DNA of 64,000 nt. Origin: Granulibacter bethesdensis (GTDB taxonomy: Bacteria > Pseudomonadota > Alphaproteobacteria > Acetobacterales > Acetobacteraceae). Of this stretch, positions 39,292 through 50,670 are shown piece by piece; the first letter of the stretch is position 1; each line of letters opens with the position of its first letter. The stretch covers positions 2,491,501 to 2,555,500 of the forward strand of contig NZ_CP018194.1 of assembly GCF_001889545.1 (NCBI RefSeq), read 5' to 3'. The position numbers and the translations under genes are program-made. Below the pieces are notes generated by a model. That model saw only the letters and a list, made by a program, of their open reading frames with translations. It had not been told where the DNA came from and did not search any database.

Positions 39292-40740
39292 ATGCGTTAT
39301 ATCTCCACACGGGGCGAGGCCCCGATCCGTGATTTTTCAGGCGTTCTGCTCGCCGGTCTCGCCGAGGATGGCGGGTTGTATATGCCGGAATCCTGGCCGC
39401 AGCTTTCCCGCGATGAGTGGCGCGCGATGCGCGGCCTGCCCTATCCGGATCTGGCGGCACGGATCATTCAGCCTTTCGTCGGCAACTGTATCCCGCCCGA
39501 AACCCTGCTGACACTGTGCCGCGATGCCTATGCGGGCTTTACCCATCCGGCCATCGTGCCGCTGGTACAGCTTGATCACGACGTCTATACGCAGGAGCTG
39601 TTTCACGGCCCGACCCTTGCGTTCAAAGATATGGCCATGCAGCTGCTGGGACGGCTGTTCGATTACGTACTGAGCCAGAGCGACCGCCGCATCACCATTG
39701 TCGGCGCGACCTCCGGCGATACCGGCTCCGCCGCTATTGAGGCCGTGCGGGGACGGGACCGGGTGGATATTGTCATTCTCCACCCCGAAGGCCGCACCAG
39801 CGTCGTGCAGCGGCGGCAGATGACCACCGCCATCGCCCCGAATATCGGCAATGTCGCCGTACGCGGCACGTTTGATGACTGCCAGGATCTGGTCAAGGCG
39901 ATGTTCGCCGATGCTCCTTTCCGGCAGGAAATGAGCCTGTCTGCCGTCAACTCCATCAACTGGGCGCGGATCGCGGCGCAGATTCCCTATTACGTCTACG
40001 CCGCCCTTCAACTTGGTGCGCCGGACCGGGAGGTGGCATTCAGCGTGCCCACCGGAAATTTCGGCAATGTGCTGGCCGCTTACGCCGCCCATCGCATGGG
40101 GCTGCCTGTGGGCAGGCTGGTTGTTGCCTCCAACCGGAACGACATTCTCTACCGCTTCCTGAGCGCGAACGACATGTCGGCACGCCCGGTCGAGCCCAGC
40201 CTGTCGCCGAGCATGGATATTCAGGTCAGCTCCAATTTCGAGCGCGTGCTGTTCGAATTGCTGGATCGTGATCCTGCTGCCACCGCCGCCACGATTCGCG
40301 CTTTCCGGGAGACAGGCCACATGCCGGTGGCCGAGGCCACATGGCAGAAAGCGAGATCCCTGTTTCAGGGCTTCCGCATGGACGACACCGACACTGAAGC
40401 CGCGATTCGCGCCTTGCGGCAGGAAACCGGCTATCTGGCCGATCCCCATAGCGTCATCGGCATTGCAGCGGCACGGAGCCTGCGTAAGGCAGGCAGCCTG
40501 TCGGCAGATCGCCCCGTCATCGCCATGGCGACGGCCCATCCGGCCAAATTCCCCGATGCGATGGAACGCGCCACCGGTGAGCGCCCTGCCCTGCCCCCTC
40601 ATCTGAACGATCTGTACGACCGCGAGGAGCGGTTCACCGTCGCCGACAATAATCTGGCGGATATCGAGGCTCTGGTGCGCAACATCGCCCACCGCAATAC
40701 AAGCCCGGCATCCTCCCCCGTAACCGGAGTGCCTGCCTGA
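39292..40740 (+). CDS. thrC: threonine synthase
   Basis: PLP enzyme making threonine from O-phosphohomoserine. The 482-residue product is of the longer type (fungal and Gram-negative class), starting MRYISTRGEAP, with PLP lysine in PTLAFKDMAMQ (Lys112), SGDTGSAAIEA phosphate-binding loop and VPTGNFGNVLA. The stop overlaps the M16 peptidase start (TGATG); the pair thrC-mpp next to cox genes is widespread in alphaproteobacteria. Confidence 0.97.
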   Translation: MRYISTRGEAPIRDFSGVLLAGLAEDGGLYMPESWPQLSRDEWRAMRGLPYPDLAARIIQPFVGNCIPPETLLTLCRDAYAGFTHPAIVPLVQLDHDVYTQELFHGPTLAFKDMAMQLLGRLFDYVLSQSDRRITIVGATSGDTGSAAIEAVRGRDRVDIVILHPEGRTSVVQRRQMTTAIAPNIGNVAVRGTFDDCQDLVKAMFADAPFRQEMSLSAVNSINWARIAAQIPYYVYAALQLGAPDREVAFSVPTGNFGNVLAAYAAHRMGLPVGRLVVASNRNDILYRFLSANDMSARPVEPSLSPSMDIQVSSNFERVLFELLDRDPAATAATIRAFRETGHMPVAEATWQKARSLFQGFRMDDTDTEAAIRALRQETGYLADPHSVIGIAAARSLRKAGSLSADRPVIAMATAHPAKFPDAMERATGERPALPPHLNDLYDREERFTVADNNLADIEALVRNIAHRNTSPASSPVTGVPA

Positions 40741-42020
40741 TGTCCGAAACCCTCGATGGGGGCGCAGTGCGCCTCACCCGCCTGCCATCCGGTCTGACCG
40801 TTGTGACCGAGCGCATGGAGCGGGTGGAAACGGTCTCGTTCGGGGCCTATGTCGGCGTCGGCACACGCCATGAAACCGCCGCGGAAAACGGCGTTTCCCA
40901 TTTCCTCGAACACATGGCGTTCAAGGGCACGGAGCGCCGCAGCGCCGCGCAGATCGCCGAGGAAATCGAGGCGGTGGGTGGCCATATCAACGCCTACACC
41001 GCCCGGGAACAGACTGCCTATTACGTCAAGGTTCTGAAGGAGAACACCGATCTCGCCGCCGATATCATCGGCGACATCCTGACCCACTCCACCTTCGACA
41101 CGGCGGAGTTCGAGCGTGAGCGGGGCGTGATTCTTCAGGAAATCGGTCAGGCCAACGATACGCCGGACGACATCATCTTCGACCATTTTCAGGAAACAGC
41201 TTTCCCCGGTCAGCCGATGGGCCGTCCGACACTGGGAACCGAAACGATTATCCGCGGCCTGGAACGGGACGTGGTGGCCGGCTATATGCGGCGCCACTAT
41301 GCGGCCTCCAACATGGTGGTCGCGGCAGCCGGCGCGCTGGAGCATGATCGCATCGTCGATCTGGTACAGCAGCATTTCGCCGATCTGCCCGCCTCAACGG
41401 CGCTGGACGCCTCCCCTGCTGATTACAAAGGGGGAGAATTCCGGGAAAACCGTGATCTGGATCAGGTCCATATCGTGCTGGGCTTCCCCAGCGTGAGCTA
41501 TGCCGATCCTGATTATTTCCCGACCATGCTTCTCTCCACCCTGCTGGGTGGCGGCATGTCATCGCGCCTGTTTCAGGAAATCCGTGAAAAACGGGGGCTG
41601 GTTTATTCCGTCTATACGTTCAGCCTGCCTTTCCTCGATGGCGGCCTGTTCGGCATCTATGCCGGCACGGGCGAGCAGGAAGCGAAAGAGCTGATGCCAG
41701 TCACGCTCGCCGAGCTGCTGCGCGTGCAGAACGATGTGACCGAGCAGGAGCTTCAGCGTGCCCGTGCGCAGGTGAAGGCATCCGTGCTGATGTCACTGGA
41801 AAGCACCGGCAGCCGCTGTGAACAGATTGCCCGCCAGTACCAGATTTTCGGACGGCTGGTGCCAACCTCCGAAACCGTGGCGAAAATCGACGCCGTGACG
41901 CTGGACGATGTCCGGCGTGTCGCAGCCTCCCTGTTCCGCGCCAGTCCTACTCTGGCCACGCTTGGACCAGCGGGCCATGTTCCTGACCTGACCCGTATCA
42001 CTGGATCGCTGGCAGCATGA
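40740..42020 (+). CDS. M16 zinc peptidase, mitochondrial-processing-peptidase-like
   Basis: Zinc protease of the pitrilysin family, 426 residues, similar to the beta subunit of mitochondrial processing peptidase. The inverted zinc motif HFLEH (54-58) lies in GVSHFLEHMAFKGT, with a downstream Glu in ERGVILQEIGQ as third ligand, and a C-terminal inactive repeat with LLGGGMSSRLFQEIREKRGL. No signal peptide is visible, so it is probably cytosolic. It overlaps thrC (TGATG) and the pmbA gene (ATGA), forming a coupled trio. Confidence 0.95.
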   Translation: MSETLDGGAVRLTRLPSGLTVVTERMERVETVSFGAYVGVGTRHETAAENGVSHFLEHMAFKGTERRSAAQIAEEIEAVGGHINAYTAREQTAYYVKVLKENTDLAADIIGDILTHSTFDTAEFERERGVILQEIGQANDTPDDIIFDHFQETAFPGQPMGRPTLGTETIIRGLERDVVAGYMRRHYAASNMVVAAAGALEHDRIVDLVQQHFADLPASTALDASPADYKGGEFRENRDLDQVHIVLGFPSVSYADPDYFPTMLLSTLLGGGMSSRLFQEIREKRGLVYSVYTFSLPFLDGGLFGIYAGTGEQEAKELMPVTLAELLRVQNDVTEQELQRARAQVKASVLMSLESTGSRCEQIARQYQIFGRLVPTSETVAKIDAVTLDDVRRVAASLFRASPTLATLGPAGHVPDLTRITGSLAA

Positions 42021-43348
42021 TTACTTATCTGGATTTGATCGATCAGCTTCTGACCCATGCGAAACGCGCGGGTGCAGACGCCGCGGATGCGCTGATCGCA
42101 GCGGGCACCTCGCTTTCCGTCCAGCGGCGTCTCGGGAAAACCGAGCATGTGGAACGCTCGGAAGGCCGGGATCTGGGGCTGCGCGTCATGGTGGGGCAAC
42201 GTGCGGCGGTCGTATCCTCCAGCGCACTCGACCCATCCGGATTTGCACGGCTGGCGGAACAGGCCGTTGCCATGGCAAGGGTTGTGCCGGAAGATCCCTA
42301 TCTTGGTCTGGGCGAGGCGTTTTCTCCGGCGGATGCCAGCCTGCTCGATCTCTATGATCCGTCCGAACCGGATGCCGATACGCTCGGCGCACTGGCGGGT
42401 CGGGCCGAGGAAGCCGCGCTGGCCGTCAACGGTGTCACAAATTCCGAAGGCTGCGAGGCTGGCTATGGCAAGACGGACATTGCCCTGGGCACCTCCGCCG
42501 GTTTTCGTGGTGCTTATGCCCGCACCAGCTTTTCCTTCTCCGCCACCGCTCTGGCTGGCACCGGAACCGGAATGGAGAGGGATTACGATTACAGCACAGC
42601 CGTGCATTTCAGCGATCTGGAGCAGCCGGAACTGATCGGCCGGACCGCCGGAGAAAAAGCCGTCGCCCGTCTGAATCCGGGCCGCGTCAAGACAGCGCGG
42701 ATGCCGGTGATTTTCGATCCACGGGTTTCAAACGGGCTGATCGGTCATCTCGCCGGCGCCATCAATGGCGCCTCAGTGGCCCGTGGCGGCAGCTTTTTGC
42801 AGGATCGTCTGGGGCAGCGCCTGTTCCGTCCCGGCATCGTCATTCGTGACGACCCATCCCGCCGACGCGGGCTGCGGTCCCGGCCTTTCGATGGAGAAGG
42901 CCAGCCCGTGCAGCCGCTGTCAGTGATTGAGGATGGTGTGCTGACAAGCTGGATTCTCGATCTGCGCAGCGCCCGCCAGCTTGGGCTGCATACTACCGGC
43001 CATGCCGCGCGTGGTACTGGTGGCGGCCCCTCCCCTGCGGTCAGCAATTTCTATCTGGAAGCCGGCATGCTCAGCCCGATGGCGCTGATGGCCGATATCA
43101 GCGAGGGGCTGTACATCACTGAAACCATGGGGCCGGGCGTCAACCTGACCACCGGTGATTACAGCCGTGGCTGTGCCGGTTTCATGATCCGCAACGGCGC
43201 ACTCGCCGAACCGGTGGCGGAGATTACTATTGCCGGACATCTGCTCTCCATGTTTGCGGAGCTGACGCCGGCGGATGATCTGCGCTTCCGTGGCTCGGTC
43301 GATGCGCCGACGGTCCGTATCGACGGCATGATGGTCGCCGGAGCCTGA
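42017..43348 (+). CDS. pmbA: TldE/PmbA-family metalloprotease subunit
   Basis: Member of the TldD/PmbA (TldE) family, 443 residues; in E. coli TldD and TldE together cleave linear peptides and mature microcin B17. TldE is the subunit without the zinc HEXXXH helix, and I see none here. Family segments are DLGLRVMVGQ, the ARTSFSF strand, RMPVIFDPRVSNGLIGHLAGAI (as two blocks) and the glycine-rich GARGTGGGPSP-like turn. Its start overlaps the M16 peptidase stop. The TldD partner is not in this window. Confidence 0.93.
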   Translation: MITYLDLIDQLLTHAKRAGADAADALIAAGTSLSVQRRLGKTEHVERSEGRDLGLRVMVGQRAAVVSSSALDPSGFARLAEQAVAMARVVPEDPYLGLGEAFSPADASLLDLYDPSEPDADTLGALAGRAEEAALAVNGVTNSEGCEAGYGKTDIALGTSAGFRGAYARTSFSFSATALAGTGTGMERDYDYSTAVHFSDLEQPELIGRTAGEKAVARLNPGRVKTARMPVIFDPRVSNGLIGHLAGAINGASVARGGSFLQDRLGQRLFRPGIVIRDDPSRRRGLRSRPFDGEGQPVQPLSVIEDGVLTSWILDLRSARQLGLHTTGHAARGTGGGPSPAVSNFYLEAGMLSPMALMADISEGLYITETMGPGVNLTTGDYSRGCAGFMIRNGALAEPVAEITIAGHLLSMFAELTPADDLRFRGSVDAPTVRIDGMMVAGA

Positions 43349-43464
43349 AAAAAAGCCCGTGCACGCGGCCTTCATCCTGAATCCGTAGCGATTTTCGTGC
43401 CTCCGCTACAGTTTCGGGAAAATGCCCCTATATTAGGGACATGATGATTCGGAACGGACCTACG

Positions 43465-44391
43465 ATGCGCAAAGCTTTGCCGGTTTTTCTGGCCGCCACG
43501 CTGATCCTCTCGCCTGTTCTGGCACAGGCGAGGGCCGGGGGAGGGTCATCAATGGGCAGCAGGGGGAGCCGGACCTATTCTGCGCCCCGCTCTACCCCGG
43601 TGGCACCTTATGCCGCGCCGATGGAGCGCAGCTACACTGCCCCCAGTCGCCCCTCCTATAACAGTCCTCCCGGCATACGGCCCATGCAGCCTGCTATGTC
43701 CCGGCGCTCTGCCTTCACCTCCGGCCTGCTTGGCGGGCTGATCGGCGCAGGGATCGGTGGATTGCTGATGGGCCATGGGCTGTTCGGCGGTATAAGCGGG
43801 ATTTTCAGCTTCTTCGGCCTGTTGTTGCAGATCTTCCTGATCGTGGTAGTGGTGCGTTTCCTGTGGCGCCGCTTCGCTGGTGGGAATGCACCTGCCATGG
43901 CGCCGGCAGGTGCCGGCTTGACCAACCCCTTCACCGGCAATCAGGCTGATCGTGGCCCGATGGGTGGAGGACAAGGCAGCATCCAGCCGATCCAGCTTTC
44001 CCAGGCAGATTACCAGCGCTTCGAATCCCTGCTGAAAGAGGTCCAGGCGGCCTGGACTGATCGCAATCTTCAGCAGCTCGGCAATATCAGCACGCCGGAA
44101 ATGGTGGGCTATTTCAACGAGCAACTGACCGCCCTTGCCAGCCGTGGCCTGCATAATACCGTTACCAACGTCACCTTGCAGAAGGGCGACCTGTCGGAAG
44201 CGTGGCGGGAAGGCGCGCTGGAATACGCGACCGTCGCGATGCGTTTCTCCATGATCGACGCGACCTACGATTCCAGTGGCCGGGTGGTAGAAGGTGATGC
44301 TTCGCAGCCGCAGATTGCGACGGAGTTCTGGACCTTCGTGCGCAGCCCGGGTGGACCATGGATTCTCTCTGCCATTCAACAGACGCGATAA
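43465..44391 (+). CDS. Tim44-domain protein, exported/membrane
   Basis: About 308 residues. A signal peptide (MRKALPVFLAA..AQA, about residues 1-22) is followed by a Ser/Pro/Tyr-rich linker, a glycine-rich hydrophobic stretch (GGLIGAGIGGLLMG) and a second span (FGLLLQIFLIVVVVRFLWRR), then a C-terminal Tim44-like domain (about 175-308) ending FWTFVRSPGGPWILSAIQQ. Bacterial Tim44-like proteins are membrane-associated and of uncertain role. ATG 43465 gives a normal signal peptide; ATG 43441 adds eight residues. Faces coxF across a bidirectional terminator. Confidence 0.87.
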   Translation: MRKALPVFLAATLILSPVLAQARAGGGSSMGSRGSRTYSAPRSTPVAPYAAPMERSYTAPSRPSYNSPPGIRPMQPAMSRRSAFTSGLLGGLIGAGIGGLLMGHGLFGGISGIFSFFGLLLQIFLIVVVVRFLWRRFAGGNAPAMAPAGAGLTNPFTGNQADRGPMGGGQGSIQPIQLSQADYQRFESLLKEVQAAWTDRNLQQLGNISTPEMVGYFNEQLTALASRGLHNTVTNVTLQKGDLSEAWREGALEYATVAMRFSMIDATYDSSGRVVEGDASQPQIATEFWTFVRSPGGPWILSAIQQTR

Positions 44392-44407
44392 CAGCGCGGA
44401 AAAAAAG

Positions 44408-44437
44408 AAAAAGCGCCCCGTCGAGGGCGCTTTTTTT
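44408..44437. terminator. bidirectional terminator between tim44-like gene and coxF
   Basis: AAAAAGCGCCC (44408-44418), 6-base loop, GGGCGCTTTTT (44425-44435) and more T to 44437. The A-run on one side and T-run on the other let it work for both convergent transcripts. Confidence 0.92.
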
Positions 44438-44462
44438 ATCAGCCGGAGAGTTCCGCTTTCTG

Positions 44463-44663
44463 TCAGCCTGCCGGAGAAGCCATTCCGGCCGGAACCTTGC
44501 CTGACTCATGCGGCGTCTGATGCGCAATCTTCACCATCGCCATCGCGTAAAACAGGAAGGACATCCCGAACAGCACGATCAGCATCGCCAGATTACGGCC
44601 CCGCCGTTTCCGACGAAGCTCATCAGACTGCTCCTGCGTCAGACGCGGGGGAAAATTCACCAT
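44463..44663 (-). CDS. coxF: CoxF-like small membrane protein of the aa3 oxidase locus
   Basis: A 66-residue protein with one membrane span (about 27-46). The segment RRKRRGRNLAMLI followed by FLFYAMAMVKI matches the CoxF pattern (basic N-terminus, RN, then LFYxxTIVK-like) found right after ctaB in alphaproteobacterial cox operons. Its exact function is unknown. ATG 44663 starts 6 bases after the ctaB stop; a GTG at 44672 overlapping that stop is possible. The next gene expected here, ctaG (Cox11), is missing. Confidence 0.8.
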   Translation of the reverse strand: MVNFPPRLTQEQSDELRRKRRGRNLAMLIVLFGMSFLFYAMAMVKIAHQTPHESGKVPAGMASPAG

Positions 44664-44668
44664 GCCGA

Positions 44669-45622
44669 TCACACGAAACGATCAACGGCCAGTGCCAAAA
44701 ACAGCACCGCCAGATAGATCAGGGAGTATTTGAACGCGGCACGGGCAGGCGCATCCTTGGTCAGGCTCAGCCCGGCCTCATCCTGCCTGTCCCGCAGCAC
44801 CCGCCAGCTCTGCACCAGAAAGCCGATGCTCAGCACGACGGCGGAGAGTCCGTAAACGCGTCCGGTATCACCAAGCGCCCAGGGCAGCACCGCGATCACT
44901 GACAGCAGCACAGTATACGCCATGATATGCTGACGGGTTTTACGTGCCCCCGCCACCACCGGCAGCATCGGCACCCCGGCCCGCTCATAATCCATCTGCG
45001 CCCAGAGAGAGAGCGACCAGAAATGCGGAGGCGTCCAGAAAAAGACAATGGCGAACATCATCACTGGCATCAGATCAATCGTGCCGGTCACCGCCGCCCA
45101 GCCGATCACCGGCGGAAAGGCACCTGCGGCGCCCCCAATGACGATATTCTGCGGCGTGCTCCGCTTCAGCCACATCGTGTAGATCACAGAATAGAAAAAG
45201 ATCGCGAAGGCCAGAACCGCAGCGGCAACAACATTGGTTGCCAGCCACATCACCAGCACCGACCCGACCGCCAGCACGATACCGTAGCCCAGAGCCTCGC
45301 CCGGCTCGATCCGGCCTGCCGGAATCGGACGGTTTTTGGTCCGGCGCATCACCGCGTCGATATCGCGGTCGTACCACATGTTGATCGCACCGGAGGCTCC
45401 GGTCGCAACCGCGATGCACAGGATCGCAATGGCACCCAGAACCGGGTGCAGTGAGCCCGGGGCCACCAGCATGCCGATCAGCCCGGTAAACACGACCAGA
45501 CTCATCACCCGCGGCTTGAGCAGGGTCACCCAATCCGCTGCCGAGGCCATGCCAGGCAGTGGAGCGGAAAGCGGCAGGGAGGATACCTCCCTGCCGCCAT
45601 TGACAAACGCACTGTCGCTCAT
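44669..45622 (-). CDS. ctaB: protoheme IX farnesyltransferase (heme O synthase)
   Basis: UbiA-family membrane enzyme turning heme b into heme O for the aa3 oxidase. The 317-residue product has nine hydrophobic spans and the two aspartate-rich motifs: NMWYDRDIDAVMRRT with the allylic diphosphate site, and the FFWTPPHFWSLSLW loop with DYERAGVPMLPV. ATG 45622 is chosen; the open frame upstream begins with TTG and overlaps nothing conserved. It follows coxA by 32 bases and precedes coxF, the standard order. Confidence 0.97.
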   Translation of the reverse strand: MSDSAFVNGGREVSSLPLSAPLPGMASAADWVTLLKPRVMSLVVFTGLIGMLVAPGSLHPVLGAIAILCIAVATGASGAINMWYDRDIDAVMRRTKNRPIPAGRIEPGEALGYGIVLAVGSVLVMWLATNVVAAAVLAFAIFFYSVIYTMWLKRSTPQNIVIGGAAGAFPPVIGWAAVTGTIDLMPVMMFAIVFFWTPPHFWSLSLWAQMDYERAGVPMLPVVAGARKTRQHIMAYTVLLSVIAVLPWALGDTGRVYGLSAVVLSIGFLVQSWRVLRDRQDEAGLSLTKDAPARAAFKYSLIYLAVLFLALAVDRFV

Positions 45623-45654
45623 ACGTCTTTCATCCGTCCCGAGGGAACCGTGCG

Positions 45655-48200
<2,546 letters not shown>

Positions 48201-48334
48201 CCCGGTTCTGGAGGATACGGCCGGAGAGAGCCGCATCTTTGCGCCAATCGGCTACAGGACTCCCCGCCCAAGATCAAGCGTTTGTGAGAAAAATGCCGCA
48301 GCACCGTTGTTGAACGACAATTTATTACCGGAAA

Positions 48335-49045
48335 TCAGTCGTTTTGGAGCTGTACGAGCGTAAAGATACCGAATGGTTGCACCGGCGTAATTTCCGCACG
48401 GGCACGATCCTCCGGCGACAGAAGGGCCTCGAACGCAAAATCAGGATGCCAGCCCAGCGCATGGGAAGCAGGCGCCATGGCGCGTTCGATCCACCAGCGC
48501 GGGCCTTTTTCCGCAGCAAAATGATTGACGAACAGCAGCCAGCCACCAGGACGGACCACACGGCGCATCTCCGCCATCAGCTGTACCGGATGTGGCACAA
48601 CTGAAGCGACAAACATCGCCACCGCGATATCAAAGGAATTATCCGCGAAGGACATTGCCTCCGCGTCCATTTCCAGCAGCGTCTCGACATGGGCAAGCTG
48701 CTGCTCACGCACACGTTCCCGGCCCAACGCCAGCATATCGGTTGAAAGATCAATGCCGGTAATCCGCTTGTCCCGGCGATAGCGGGGTAAAGCAAGGCCG
48801 GTTCCAACCCCCACCTCCAGCACCTGCTGACCGGGCAGCCGGTTCACGGCCTCCACAGCGCGGCGGCGTCCATAGGCGGACACGCCGCCAAACACCGAGT
48901 CGTACACCTTGGCCCAGCGCCGGTAGGCATCTCTCACCGCATCCGCATTCAGGCTGGTATGGGGCACAGCCTGAGGCCCACGTGCATTCTCCGCGGCACC
49001 AGAGCTGGAAGACGCATTCTGGGCAGAGGTCTGCGGAATCTTCAT
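48335..49045 (-). CDS. pmtA: phosphatidylethanolamine N-methyltransferase (PmtA, Rhodobacter type)
   Basis: SAM methyltransferase of 236 residues resembling PmtA enzymes that methylate phosphatidylethanolamine to phosphatidylcholine: YDSVFGGVSAYGRRRAVE before motif I LEVGVGTGLALP, then GIDLSTDML, SFADNSFDIAVAMF and VRPGGWLLFVNHF. The N-terminus (to about residue 30) is polar and non-conserved. ATG 49045 chosen as the only good start; the frame is open upstream. Single gene between coxB and the cold-shock gene. Confidence 0.87.
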   Translation of the reverse strand: MKIPQTSAQNASSSSGAAENARGPQAVPHTSLNADAVRDAYRRWAKVYDSVFGGVSAYGRRRAVEAVNRLPGQQVLEVGVGTGLALPRYRRDKRITGIDLSTDMLALGRERVREQQLAHVETLLEMDAEAMSFADNSFDIAVAMFVASVVPHPVQLMAEMRRVVRPGGWLLFVNHFAAEKGPRWWIERAMAPASHALGWHPDFAFEALLSPEDRARAEITPVQPFGIFTLVQLQND

Positions 49046-49272
49046 ATGAGAGGTCGACAAGCGGCACCGCTCCGGATGTAAGCCACAAAAGTGCTGATGT
49101 GGGTAGGCGACACGCTCCAACTGCGCAAGCCCGAACAGAAACACCGCCCTCAGCCCATCTGCCGGACGCCTCCCCCCTGCCCCCTGCTACTCCGAAGGCG
49201 TATGAGGAAAGATCCGTCTGCCAATGCCCTGATCACTGACAGAACAAGACAGACGCGATCTATCCACCGCAA

Positions 49273-49482
49273 TCAGTCGGCGCGTGTCAGATTGACAGCC
49301 GCCGCACGACCATTCTGTTGCTGCTCGATTTCGAAATCCAGTTGCTGGCCTTCATTCAGGCTCCGCAGTCCGGCTCTCTGAACCGCACTGATATGGACGA
49401 AAACATCTTTTTCACCCGTGGAGGGGGCAATAAAGCCATAACCCTTGGTCGGATTAAACCATTTGACCGTGCCGTGTAGCAT
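49273..49482 (-). CDS. cold-shock domain protein
   Basis: CspA-family single-stranded nucleic acid binding protein of 69 residues: [14 protein letters not shown] (RNP1, KGYGFI) and DVFVHISAV (RNP2). Acts as RNA chaperone or antiterminator. Start ATG 49482; upstream in-frame residues are not conserved. A leader of up to ~200 bases to the gcrA end could hold cold-responsive structure; none was verified. A 227-base gap without a gene lies between it and pmtA. Confidence 0.95.
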   Translation of the reverse strand: MLHGTVKWFNPTKGYGFIAPSTGEKDVFVHISAVQRAGLRSLNEGQQLDFEIEQQQNGRAAAVNLTRAD

Positions 49483-49688
49483 GGCGCGCTGCCTTTCTTT
49501 AGACGGCGCCCGCACATGGACCTGGCGCCGAAATTGACGTCAACGCCGGGCCGGAATTTTCCGAACAGACGCCGTATTTTCCTCTTTGGCCAGAAGCGTT
49601 TCTATCGAACGCCTTCACCAGCCGGAGGAAACGATACGTCGGTCTCTCGGTATCTGCAACAATGTTATGAGGTGATTTTTTCTGCCTA

Positions 49689-50414
49689 TCAGGCAGCATC
49701 ATCCCGCCGGTCACGCACTTTTACGTAGGCCAGAGCGGCATGTTCTGCACAATACGGCTTCCCGGCCATAGCGGGCGCATCGCAGAAGCGGAACTCTTTC
49801 GTACCCGGCTCCCCGATCGGCCAGCAACAGGAAACCAGCCGCCCACCAGCGGGAAAAGCCGGGGCCGCCACTTTGGAGACCGCACGCGGAGCGGGGCGAA
49901 GAGCAGGCGCAGACGGGGTAGAAGAGGCCGCAACGGCGGCAGGCTGCACTGACGGAAGCACTTTGTCTTCCCTGGCAACACTCCCGGCTGCAACGACCGG
50001 CACAGACCCCTCTGCCGGTTCACGCACCTCTTCCGCCGGAGCGGCAGAGACTGGCGCAGAAGCAGGTTCCACCGGCCCAGAGGCAGCATCAATCGCGATG
50101 ACGGGTTCATCCGCCACAACGGCAACGGTTTTTTCCTGCACTGCCAAGGCAGGGACAGCGGCAGGCTCATGCCCGAGTGAGGGATCAGCCATGGAGGGTA
50201 GCGTCACGGTACTGGAGCGCCGGCTGCCGGGTGAGGGGCGGGATGCCACCCCATCCCGCCGGATCGGCGAGGGGCGGGCCGCCAGATTGAGACGATGCGC
50301 CTTACCCACCACGGCATTTTTGGAAATACCCATGCGCCGTCCGATTTCGGCGGTTGAAAGCCCTTCATCCCAAAATGCGCGGAGCAGGGTGATTGCCTCG
50401 TCGCTCCACTCCAT
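49689..50414 (-). CDS. gcrA: GcrA cell-cycle regulator
   Basis: Sigma70-binding transcription factor that in Caulobacter activates genes with CcrM-methylated GANTC in their promoters. The N-terminal DNA-binding domain is clear: WSDEAITLLRAFWDEGLSTAEIG and RMGISKNAVVGKAHRLNL, each read as short blocks. A long Ala/Pro/Val-rich linker (about 60-185) makes the protein 241 residues against about 170 in Caulobacter. The C-terminal sigma-binding domain has CCWPIGEPGTKEFRFC and GKPYCAEHAALAY with its cysteines intact. Upstream lie a DnaA box and a GANTC site. Confidence 0.96.
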   Translation of the reverse strand: MEWSDEAITLLRAFWDEGLSTAEIGRRMGISKNAVVGKAHRLNLAARPSPIRRDGVASRPSPGSRRSSTVTLPSMADPSLGHEPAAVPALAVQEKTVAVVADEPVIAIDAASGPVEPASAPVSAAPAEEVREPAEGSVPVVAAGSVAREDKVLPSVQPAAVAASSTPSAPALRPAPRAVSKVAAPAFPAGGRLVSCCWPIGEPGTKEFRFCDAPAMAGKPYCAEHAALAYVKVRDRRDDAA

Positions 50415-50492
50415 ATCGTGCGCTCCTGATCTTCGATGCCACTAAATACAGTATGTTTGCCGTTTTTCTCAACGGGGACATACGCCATAAGT

Positions 50493-50517
50493 TGTGGAAA
50501 ACTCCATTAAACGACTC
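50493..50517. promoter_or_regulatory. DnaA box and GANTC site upstream of gcrA
   Basis: TGTGGAAAA at 50493-50501 is the reverse complement of TTTTCCACA, which fits the DnaA box TTWTNCACA; it lies about 79 bases before the gcrA ATG. GACTC at 50513-50517 is a CcrM-type GANTC site. In Caulobacter DnaA directly promotes gcrA transcription, so a similar control is plausible. Confidence 0.5.
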
Positions 50518-50670
50518 TGTCTACACACAGAATGGTGATCCTGGCCACACAACGAAACCGGATCAGAATTGTGGCAGATTGGCGACATACTTTTTCCCTC
50601 CTGTGGCAAACAGGCTTTCTGGAAAGTTTTTCTCTTTACATGACGTGACTTGTCGGCCTTTCCTCATGTC

